NCBI GenBank assembly: GCA_004194705.1
Contig: SADC01001256.1
Coordinates: 434,001-498,000, forward strand
Direction of reading: 5' to 3'
DNA: 64,000 nucleotides
Source of the DNA: Ditylenchus dipsaci
Taxonomy: Eukaryota > Nematoda > Chromadorea > Rhabditida > Anguinidae
Below, one piece after another: positions 43,130 through 53,800 of this stretch (position 1 is the first letter of the stretch; the number at the start of each line of letters is the position of its first letter). The notes below the pieces were generated by a model. The model was not told the DNA's origin and did no database searches. It saw only the letters and a list, made by a program, of their open reading frames with translations. A program made the position numbers and the translations under genes.

Positions 43130-44899
43130 TGGGGCGGTATTCAGGTAGGTTAGTAGAGTTTTGGATCAAGAGTTACTCGTGATCTACTCGACGTGTTTCA
43201 GACGGACCGAGTAGGTTCAAAGATCATGAGTTACTTTTGATCTACTCAACTCGTTTCAGACACACGAGTAGAGTTTTGGATCAAAAGTTACTCGCGATCC
43301 TACTCGAGCTGTGAGTAATCTTTGATCTGAGTTGAATTGAGATCTTCTCGCCTAACTCGAGTTCTACTCGCCTAACTCGAGTTCTAACCCCCGAGTTTAC
43401 GAGTAAATTTATTTTTTATTAATTTTCTCGAGTTCTACTCGCCCAACTCATTCCATCGATCTTCATACCATCGATATTACTAGGATTTGTTTGAATTCGA
43501 TTTTATCTCTATTACTGTGGTGGTTATTTTATTGTTTTAGCAGTAATTTGTACAGGAAAATATACTTTACCTTTTTTCTCTGACTATTTTCGAAAAGAAA
43601 TGCAGCACAGTTTTTTATGGTGTATCGAAAAGACCCCAGTCTTCTCTTTCAGGGCTAGTTGACCATTCGTCAATATCCTGCCATTAATGCATGTTCTGTG
43701 GGGAGAACGGTTCTTGCTAAAATTACACAAAAGTGCGGCAGCAAGAATATGACTAGGTATAAAATCAATTCCCAGTCTGATTTCTGCATGGACGGAGTGA
43801 TATCTTCTTTTAAACCATCCAATAAGTCTCTCTACATATAATGAATAATGATAAAAAAGTTATTGTAGCTAAAAATATCAATTTTAGAGTTGAATAAAGA
43901 GCTTGTTCAGTTACAGTCAACCTTTGTCTTTAAGTGACACCGATGAAAAACTCACTGAATTAGTTCAGTGGGGTGCACATAATATCGAATTTCTACTGTA
44001 ATGCAGTGAAATATCGATATTGTTTATCCCTTAAAGGGGGCAAGTATCTCCAACAACCGTTTTCGCCTGCCAATTCAAAAAAATTTTAATCGTTGAACTT
44101 GTCTACGGATTTTTAGTTTTGTTTTCTTACACGGCTATACCTAAAACTAAATTGTAGGCGTTTTTTTTATTATAAGCCAAACTAAAAAATCAGTACAGAA
44201 GTTCACCAATTAGGCTAAAAATTTCGAATTGGCGGGCTACAATCCAGAACGCGTGACCATGGCTTTTTAAAGCCACTAAGTCGAAGGGCGGTTACTACAT
44301 TGGCCACTATATTGATTTTTAACTGTACATTTTACCCTCTCTAAGTTAAAACTCGGGTATAAAAGGCCGAGTTAAGCTAGTAGAACTCGAGAAAATTAAT
44401 AAAAAATAAATTTACTCGTAAAACTCGGGGTTGGAAGCCGAGTTGGACGAGTAGAACTTGAGTTGGGCGAGTAGAACTCAAGTTAATCTAAAATAATCGA
44501 GTAAACTCGTTAAACTCAATAGTAGAAAGCCGAGTTAGGGCAGTAAAACTCAAGTTCAGCGAGAGAGTTCAGTAGAACTCAACTCAACCCAAAAAAACTA
44601 GTTTACTCGTGAAACTCTCGAAGATTTCTCGATTTAGGGAGGAGAACTCGAGTTCGGCGAGTAAAACTCGAGTATAGCTAGTACAAATAAATTCTACTCG
44701 GATCAAAAATTACTCGCTGCTCGAGTAGGATCGCGAGTAACTTTTGATCCAAAACTCTACAGAACTCGTTTCAGATGGGCGAGTAGGATCACGAGTAACT
44801 CATGATCCTAAACTCTACTCAACCCGTTTCAAGTGCGAGTAGGATCAAGAGTAACTCTTGATCTACTGACTCTACTAACCGACCTGAATACCACCCCTG
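43130..44899. mobile_element. Large foldback element with 'gagtagaactcga' arms
   Basis: 1.77 kb. Ends TGGGGCGGTATTCAGGTAGG and near-inverse. Each 300-500 bp arm is built from repeated 'actcgagttctactcgcc' and 'gagtaacttttgatcc' phrases. The core includes a short open stretch (43659-43841) of no known family and a nested CAGTC MITE (43914-43997). Superfamily unassigned. Confidence 0.85.
43914..43997. mobile_element. CAGTC MITE nested in the large foldback
   Basis: TA-CAGTCAACCTTTGTC at left; at right 'gaatttctactg' followed by TA. Inner 'aagtgacacc'. Short and degenerate. Confidence 0.5.
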
Positions 44900-45059
44900 G
44901 TGAAAAATATAATTCCATGAATTCTTTTCTTTTTGCACCTGTTGCAGAGAATTTGCAGACGGTATATCTCGTAACTTCTCACTGAGATACTAGAATAAAA
45001 TAAAATAGATACTTTTTAAGATATGGATCCAAAAACTGAGGAAATGCTTTGCTAAATTA

Positions 45060-45482
45060 CAGTCGAGCCTGGATAAGTGGACACTCCCAAAAGTTCGTTC
45101 CCCAGCTGGGACGGCACCTTTTTTAGACCTTTTTTTGAATGATTGTGTCAATTATGTTTTGATAGTCTGTTCGCAAATATTGCAAGGATGCCGCTTTCGA
45201 CAATCGTTTTTCAAAATCCAAAAACTTTTTACTCTAAAAAAGTAAAACTTCAATAAACGAGCAGCTATTTCTGAAAAAAGGATGTCCGTTTGTCGAGGTT
45301 TTGCTTTTTAGAGTGAAAAGTTTTTGGATTTGAAAAACGATTGGCAAAATTGGCATCGTTGCCATATTTGTGACCAGACTATCAAAACAAAATTGACACA
45401 ATCATTCAAAAAAAGGTCTAAAAAGGTGCCGTCCCAGCTGGGGAACGAACTTTTGGGTTGTCCGCTCACCCAGGTTCGACTG
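45060..45482. mobile_element. CAGTC MITE, 'ggataagtggaca' family (423 bp)
   Basis: CAGTCGAGCCTGGATAAGTG to the near-inverse ending GGTTCGACTG, TA-flanked. Palindromic over most of its length; inner arms are related to the 'cgattttgcc' foldbacks at 1237. Confidence 0.88.
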
Positions 45483-45494
45483 TAAAATACCATA

Positions 45495-46019
45495 CAGTGG
45501 AGTCTCTCATTAACATACGGCTGGCTAAGATTTGGTTGGTTTGTTCGAAGTTGAGGCAAAATTACCTCCCCCATTAACATACACCTCTTATTAACATAAG
45601 GCTAGGCCTGCTCCCGTTCTAACAATTGGCTCTCCCATTAACATACAGTCGATGCTTTTTTCGCATTTTTTCAAATTACACCTTTTTTCTTCAAAAATTT
45701 TTTACAAAATGTCAATTTTTTTTATAAAAAATTTGAAAAAAGCCTGAGGAATACCAAGGCAAATTTTTTAAAAATTTTATTAAAGAAATTGCCTTGGTAC
45801 CACAAGCTGATTTAACTGAATGTGTGTTCCGAAATTGACTGAGGGGTATGTTCCCAAAATTTGGCCTTAAAAATTGAACGGACTCTCCTATTAACATACA
45901 CTGAGCTAAGTCATGGAATCTGGGTCTCTCATTAACATACACTCCCATTAACATACACCTCTCATTATCATACGGCTAGGCTCAGTCCCAAGGGTGTATG
46001 TTAATGAGAGACTCGACTG
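45495..46019. mobile_element. CAGTC MITE, 'attaacatacac' family (525 bp)
   Basis: CAGTGGAGTCTCTCATTAAC to the inverse ending GAGACTCGACTG, TA-flanked. At least eight 'cattaacatac' phrases are in its arms. Inner AT-rich foldback at 45660-45800. Confidence 0.88.
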
Positions 46020-46840
46020 TATGTAGTTTTTCAACAATATTTGACGGGTTGAATTTTTGTAAATTTTCGGATGCCTTAATCCCCAGAGCTGATTTACGAT
46101 TTTGAATCTTATGAAAATCAGCTTGGATATTAAATTTTGGGTCAACCAAATAAAATAGTCCTTACCGGACTTTGTTTTGATTCTTCTTGCCATTGGAAAT
46201 ATTGCTCTTTCTTTTATTGTAGTGCAAATGAGCTGCCGCTCCAGCAATCATTTGAAAAGTGATTTAGCCAAAATAATAATTTAGTTATAACCTTCCTTCT
46301 AAATTGTAGCTTATACTACGTTTATAAAGTAAGTACTACCTCGGCTAACGCACATGATAAATAATTTATGAGAGGACAAAAGGACAATTTAATAAACAAA
46401 TAACATAATCAGGTCTGTTTTCAGCTAACTCAAGCTAAAAAGACTCGTGAAGATAGCACTTGGGTTGGTCCTACTCACCCTCAATGGCTCCTTAAGAGGC
46501 ATAAGGAGGGAGATAATAAACGTCGAAGAAAGCATCTTCTCCCGGATTTAAATTTAAAAAAGACAGAGGGACAACAACAACTCTTTTAACCAAATCATCC
46601 CTCATGGGAAAATGGAGGCGAGAAGTAAAAGGAGCGGTACTCCCATGCTGCTTTAACGCCTTTTCTCCACAGCTCCTTTATCGGCATTTCTAAAACTAGG
46701 ATCGATTAGAAAAAAGGTTAATTCAAAGTAATTAATATAACACATTAGAAAGAACATGATTAAACAGACCTAAACAGATAAACAAGCGTTCAATGCTGTT
46801 GTTGAGCAGGCTTTTGTAAATATTAAATATTTTTTACTTA

Positions 46841-47990
46841 TGCAACTCATCGCATATAAAAAAACGAGAATGAGGATCCAATATATAGAACGGAAACGTG
46901 GTTCTTAGGCTCCTTTTATGCAGAGATGTAAGTCTGTTTTGTGGCCGGGACAAGAACGAGAGTCACGTTTTGGCCCCATTTTGCCGTTTTTTTTCTCAAA
47001 TACGTTATTTTTGATGTCTCAAAAGATTATTTTTTCGAGAAATAGTAATCTCCGACTTTCCAATTCAACAAAAATTTTATAACTTCAAATTAATAAAAGA
47101 TATAAATTTTAAAAATTTATTCAAGGCGGAGCAACAATATCGAGCAATATTTGACAATTTCGTATTGTATGAAAATAATAATAAAAATTGGTACCAGCAA
47201 AGTATGCAGTACATTTTTATATGTAGACAAGGCTATTGCTTTTTGTATTAAATTATTTTCTATACATCACTATTGAAGATTACTAAAAAAAGAAGGGCTT
47301 AACCAACACTTTTGCAAATACTTTAGAGCGCGAAAGATTTATTTAATCAGATAAACTCTCCAAATGTTTACGTTCTTTGATTTGTGAAAATAACTGCATT
47401 ATATTTTTCAATTCCATAAAATTAATGTTTTGCATAATATCTGGAGTTGCAGGTTTTTCAGTAAATTTCGTAGATTATTTAGCAAATAACCGGCAGAAAA
47501 ATTTGGAATCTAGTCAATAATCCGGTCACCTTTGTCCTCCTGCTATTTTTCTTCTAATTTTTAGGTTTAAAGGTTCATACTTACACTGCAAATAAAAAGC
47601 GGGGACCACAAATTTTTTCAAAAACTCAAATCTGATATTTATGACCTTATCATATTTTTAAAAAGTAGGCAGACAACTTTTTTCGTATCAGGTTGAAAAG
47701 AAATTACAAAAACAGCAATAAGAGGAGCTGATTATAAACTACAGCCGAAATTTTTTCACTCATCACATGGAGGAAAGGTGCGCATTTTATAATTTTTCAA
47801 AAATCATGTTTAAATGACTCCTAAGTAATTTTTATATGCTTTTATACGATAAAAAAATTGGGCAGGACTACACTTTCGTGGGTCTGCCCGAAATCAGATT
47901 TTAAGTGTGCCAAACGCCTTTTAGACCGCGGAAACGAAGAACTAATTTTGACCAAAATTTGACTTCAAACCCGATTCCGGGCAAATATAC
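46841..47990. other. No gene recognised
   Basis: AT-rich DNA with no supported ORF. Short similarity to the 'ggggaccacaaattttt' interior of piggyBac-like MITEs occurs near 47600-47690. Confidence 0.45.
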
Positions 47991-47999
47991 CGTATTTCC

Positions 48000-48239
48000 T
48001 CTAATAACTCACCCTGCTCTAATAACTCACCCCCTCAACTTTGAGGGCCTATATCTCAGCTCGGAACAAATATTTTGCAAAGCTGTTTATTGCGTTTTCT
48101 TAATTCCCACGATCTCTACCGATTCCAGTTTTTAAATTTAATATTTTCACCCAAAAATCTCGAGATCGACCTCAAATTTTTCCAATTTTCAGCGATCCAA
48201 AAAATAACTCACCCGGGTGAGTTATTAGAGGAAACACGG
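48000..48239. mobile_element. TA-flanked MITE, 'taataactcaccc' family
   Basis: CCGTATTTCCTCTAATAACT to the near-inverse 'ttagaggaaacacgg', TA on both sides. Same layout as CAGTC elements but with a CCGTATTT end; relative at 55077-55232. Confidence 0.85.
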
Positions 48240-48672
48240 TAATAAAGTGTAGTTTCGCCAAAAATTGTTTTCCGACTTTACAAAAATAGGTTTTTGAGAA
48301 AATATTTCAGCCAAAAGTCAAGTTTAACTAAAAAACTTGATATGCATTCGTTCCCCAATGCTAAACGTTAAATTTTGGTCAAAATTTTTTAAGGGCTTTT
48401 TAATGAGGTTTTTAAGTAAAAAGTGTCAGAAAACAATTTTTTATTTATTTAGAGTATAAAAATTACCCAGGCGTAGTTAAAACATGAGTTATAAATTATA
48501 GTAAAATGCGAAACTCCACAAATACCGAAATTCTCGCAAACTTTTTTTCAAAATATACAATGACTTTTGTATAACATAAAATTGGAAAAATTACTAGAAT
48601 CTTATAATTTGGTTTTTAAAGACAAAATAAAACAAAATTAAAGGTAAATTATTATAATTTAAGTTTCTGCTA

Positions 48673-48758
48673 CAGTCATACCTGGATAAACGGACACCCC
48701 CGATAAACGGACACTTTTTGTCGGTATCGAGGGATATCCGTTTATCCAGGTTCGACTT
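48673..48758. mobile_element. CAGTC MITE, 'ataaacggacaccc' family, complete
   Basis: CAGTCATACCTGGATAAACG to 'ccgtttatccaggttcgact' within about 86 bp. It is the short relative of the element at 10258 in the paired duplicated block, so the two alleles have diverged in length. Confidence 0.75.
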
Positions 48759-49440
48759 TACTGAAATTAAACTGAAAAAAAATTACCTACTACAAAACGT
48801 AAATTTTTAAAGACTGTCTAGAGCTGAGAAAAACAAATCGTCAAGTGGCTACCTATTTTTAAACTTCATTGAGAAAATATATCAAAGATTATGTAAATCA
48901 CGTAAATTTAGAGGAACAGCAAACTTTTATTGAATTTATAAACAAATTTATATATAAAACATGTACTTCCCTATTTGCCTTAAAATAAATGTGCAGCTGA
49001 AGCGCAAATATAAATATTTAAACATGTTTACTTAAATTGCATCACACTGAATTTTTTCGTACAGCTAACCTAAACCATTTTAAAGTTCAAAATGAGCTTT
49101 AATCTTTACCCAAAATATGGTGCCAATTGAAAGAAGAACTTTCTGTTTCTTCACAGCTACTCTTCCTTCTTTTTCGTAAACTTAAAGTTCTCACCTAATT
49201 AAATTACGCATTTCTTTTGTTGCCTGGACTATTGAATAAAGAAACAACAACGGTGTAAATAAAACCTCACAAATCTATACTTTTCGGAGATGAATGAAAA
49301 TAGTCTTAGTGTCAACATTTTATAGTTCAAAAGTAAGGCTAGAAACTTGATGTGTGTTAGCAAGGCAACATCATCTTTTAGTGCAATTCAATTATCCCCT
49401 TTAAGCTTGAGTGGGTGAAAAACTGGCCTTAAATAGCTTG

Positions 49441-50240
49441 CACTCATTTTTTTCACGATTTAGCTGTAAGTAATATAGTAATATGTTATTTTTTTGACAA
49501 GATACCGTTGTCACTCTATTAATCCAAGACTCCCTCTTTTAAAACCGTTTTCTTGAAATTATGTTTTGGCCCAGTTTTTGAAGACAGCTTTCAGGCAAGT
49601 CACCCCTCCATTTGCAGTCAGTTAGATGAGATACAAATTGAGGGCAACTTGCTGAAGAGTTGTCTGCAAAAAGTGGGTCAAAAACAAAATACCAAGAATG
49701 CAGGTTTTGACAAAGGGGTGGAAGATTAGACAGAATAAGTACGATTTTTGATTTAATTTAATTGATGATGTTGCAATAAAAAATACCTACTGAGAAACCA
49801 GAGACGCAGGGCTATCTGATGACACGAACATTATAAAAAAGGTTACAACAAGTTTAGGAAAGAAGCCAAAACTAAAATGTACGCCAAAAACCACGCCCAC
49901 CAACCTCCTTTGAAAATTCAGGTTTGTTGGATAACAAAAACTTTAGCGTTAGTGCGATATGAACCACCCCTTAAGCCAGTGTCATATGGACACCCCCCTC
50001 GATAATTAAGGATCAGCCCCGTGGGTCTTAAGTTTAGGCTGACGGCCTGGCCATTACTAATGAACGCTTTTGCATAACTTTTTTTAAAAAAAAATTGTAT
50101 ATTGCACTAGCGCCAGAAGTTTTTATTTCACCTCATAAAAATATATAGCCCTCCCAAAATCGATGTCAGAAGTGGGATGTCGAAATCAAACGTTGAAAAT
50201 CAGAGGGTCCGATTCTAAAAATTGTTTTTTTCTTTCAACG
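49441..50240. other. No gene recognised
   Basis: Non-coding sequence with weak GC-richer patches near 49900-50040 and no clear arrays. Confidence 0.4.
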
Positions 50241-50245
50241 ATTGA

Positions 50246-50417
50246 ATATTGTTGCTGAAGATCAGTCATATTTGGCTAAGGAAGACATCAATGACACAGA
50301 TAACGTGATTCATTTTGAAGACGGAAATAATGAGCAAAATGAAGCAAGCTTTATGGAAATCGATAATGACGATGATGAAATCGATGACTTCACAGAACTC
50401 AAAAATGATGAAAACTA
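50246..50417 (+). pseudogene. Acidic C-terminal coding remnant
   Basis: About 55 open codons ending in TAG: VAEDQSYLAKEDINDTDNV, then MEIDNDDDEIDDFTEL. Acidic tails of this kind occur at the end of pogo/Tigger-type transposases, among other proteins. Too short to assign. Confidence 0.3.
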
Positions 50418-50851
50418 GCAAAGCTATGGGACTTCAACTTACTTGGAAGATCTATTAAGCAATTTTGCAAAAGAATAACTGTTTTGCAATTTTTTTAATT
50501 GATGGTTGTATCTTTTAGCGAAAATGACCGCTTCAGCTGTTATCAAATCATGCGGGACGACATTAATATGGCAGTGACGTCAAGATTTCTTATTTCAAGC
50601 AACATTCTATTATTGAATAAAAACATTTTTGAAGTAATTTTTTATGTTTTTACGCACAGAAAGGTTTTTATAACATGCATAGTGAGATTCTTGTTAACTA
50701 TCTTGTTGCGATCGAACTGAAATAGTACTGTTGTAATATGTTGCCAACAAATTTTTTAGAAACTTACTGATTTGGAGATACCCCTCTAGTAAACATATGT
50801 CCTGTATATAAACTTGATTTTTGAATGCCTAGAAGTTTTTTGAAGGCATTC

Positions 50852-53800
50852 CTATACTCTTTGCTGCAAAAATATATAAATTGGAGCTTCAGCTCCAGTA
50901 GCCATACAAACAAAATAACTGGAAATAGTTCCTAAGCCCCATTTCTGCAACGCATTTAAGTTCCACTGTGCATATAATGTATTTAGCCAAGGACTTAAAA
51001 TCTGATAAAGGGAATTAGTTCCCCAGCCTACAAAATTCATTATCATGATGAGCATCAAAGATTTGAAGATGGATTGGGTGAACTTTGTATTCGCTAAAAT
51101 AAAAAAAAGCTTAGTTAAAGGGTCATAACAGCGCATTTTTTATCAGCAGTTTTTATAGTTTTTTTGGGGTTTTTGGAAACTTGTTCGGTTGCGGGCCCTT
51201 TTTCAATAACTATGAATTAACTATGACTGTTAGTCCCAAACCTCAAAAAAGTGCGCAAGACATTTTTTAGTTTCGACTAACATACGCTGGTCTGTCCTGA
51301 GCCTAATGCTACCTACATAATGAATCCGCATTCGCACCGCATCTGCATGCAAGCGATAACGCATGCGGATGGTAACGCCAAGTGAAGCAACCAAAGATGC
51401 GGATGCGGACGCGGACAAAAACGAATCATTGTGTGCGTGCCTCAAGGCTTAAGTCTGAAAAAGGTAGAATAAAGTGTTACAATTGATAGCAAATTCGGAT
51501 TTTTCTAAGGGGTCCCCAACCCCAACTGAAAGGGCCTCCAACCGAAAAAGTGCCAGTGTTCGAACTTATTCTACAAAAGTTTTCTGCCAAATGTTTTTAA
51601 AGTATTTTAACATCATCAATATAAGATTTAATGCAAAACTAGTGAAAACAAAAATGGTTCAAAAAATTGTTAGTTTTTTTGCCTTTTTCCGCTGTGTGAT
51701 ATGCTGGTACACCCTCATAATAAACAAGACGGTATCTAAAGAGTGGATCAAAAGCATATTGAATGTCTTAGGAAAAATTGGTGAATATTGCCAGAATGCC
51801 TATTTTTCATAGTAATTGCCTGAAAATACCATCGAAATGCATTTTTTGAAAGTGTCTTATTAACTTGATTATTTTTTAGACTCTGATATTAATAACTAAA
51901 AACGAAAAATAAAAATTTTAATGTTTTAAAATACTAAATTAAAACTAACCAAATGGTATTTTCTATCTGCTTGCTTTATAGCCAATCCAAATAAAAAATA
52001 AAGTATTACACTTGCTATGTTCAGAAAAAAAGCAATTCGAAAAACTGCAGCAGAAGTAGATCCTTTAGAAATTTCAGAAGCTGTACATATGGCATCACTT
52101 AAAAAAAGCGTGTTATTTAATGGTATATGCTTGATGCACTCATTGACGTACACAGGACTTAAAAAAATTCTACCAGGGAATAGCTAAAAAATCAGTCAAA
52201 AACCCTGACAGGAGGGGCTATAGCCCAGCTGGCCCTTCCCCTGTGTACGCCTATGGATGTATTCTTTAGCTTTAAGAGAGGGGAAAGCCGTTTGGATTTG
52301 AGAAATTCAACATCGGTGGCTCAGTAGATAAGCGTTTGTTTTTTTGGCCCAAAATGGGGCGCAGGTTCAATCCCACTTGTTGGCACGCTATTTATTATTG
52401 ACCAATATTTAGGGTGAATGGGGCAGCTGATTCCGAAACTGGCGCTTAAAACTCGTAATAACTTGGTCTTCCCTCCACTAACTTTGTCAAACACGCTGGA
52501 ATATCTAGCGTGCCACCACGTGGGGTCGAACCTACGCACCATTTTGGGCCATAAAACACCATCGCTTATCCACTGAACTACCGATGTTGAATTTTTCAAA
52601 CCTAAACGGTTTTCCCCTTGTATGTATCGGAGCGAGGGTACACAGATACACAGTAAGCAGAGTATTTTCACCATATTACAATACTCCGACGCCGAAGAAG
52701 GGGTGTTTAAAATAGCAAATACTATGTTTACTTTTTATTCGTTTACACAAGAAATGTTTTTGCAAAATTGAATCATATTTTCTCTAAAATCAACAGTTCG
52801 AGAGGTATTTTAAAAGTCTACAATCTTTTGGATTTTAAAAGTGTGTCGTAACTTTTTTTCTCAACTAAGATCCGGCAAGTCCAGTTTTCATGAAAAAGTG
52901 CCCGGGAAATGTGAAAAAGTGCCTAGTTTTTTAGCACTCTTGACGGAGGCTTAAATCTGTCAACTTTTTTTGAACTTTAAGGGGGGAGGTGGACTTCCTA
53001 TACGCGTGGCCTAAAGGTCACAGTTTCAGTTCCTACTGGGTACACACCCGATTTGCTTACTCTTTTTTTAGTAAGTTCATCGACCTCCAGGACCAAAAAG
53101 TATTGAAAAATCAATTGAGATTATTTCCAGCACTGCTTTGCTGTCAGCAAATACCCTTTTGAGATTTCATGTAAATGACCATCAAAATGAAAGGAAACCA
53201 GCCAAAATAATGCGTATTTGGTTTTATATGGCCTTAAAGGGCATGCCCATGCGTTTCAAAAAGTTAAGACGGACCAGCAATTTTTTGAACTGTTCCACAA
53301 GAAGCAGAGCTATATTTTGAGTGTAAGGTCGTAAAGGATCATGTAAATTTAAACTGCGGAAAAAACGTCCGTTCCAAAAATAATACTGAAGAGTTCTGGG
53401 CCAGCCCTGGCTATGATGGCAAGGAATTGGGTATTGTTGAATGTTTTTCAAATTTTAATCATGGCTCGAGTTTTTTCGTTCTCTGTATGATAGCTCAAAT
53501 GAAATCCAGAACCATGGCTGAATTTTCGTATAAAAACGTGTGACTTGTAGAAAACAGTCGGAAAATATTAACCAAACCAGTCAAAGCAAACCCGAAAAAC
53601 CATCGATTTTCGTAAATTCAGCCCTTTCTAGCCTGGATACAAGCTTCAATAGGTGTGAAAGCCTGCGCTAATGATTTTATTGGATAGCCGAGAGTGTCAG
53701 GATCATTTTGACCCCAAACTTGTAAATTAAATGAGATAAAAAAGGTTAGCAGACAGTGGTAGTCGAACCTTTGACCTAGGCGATGCGTATAAGAAGTTCC

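Larger units (their letters stand above)
46352..49440. repeat. Second duplicated block, copy 2 (interrupted)
   Basis: 46352-46840 and 48620-49440 match 9725-10860. The 1.8 kb between them has a MITE (48000-48239) and otherwise unrecognised AT-rich sequence. Confidence 0.85.

Noticed and set aside
51474..51812. 112-codon plus-strand frame in the receptor intron
   Set aside because: Low-complexity composition, no start context, no motif.
53745..53790. B-box-like 'gtagtcgaacctttgacc' as a tRNA
   Set aside because: No matching A-box or cloverleaf at the right distance.
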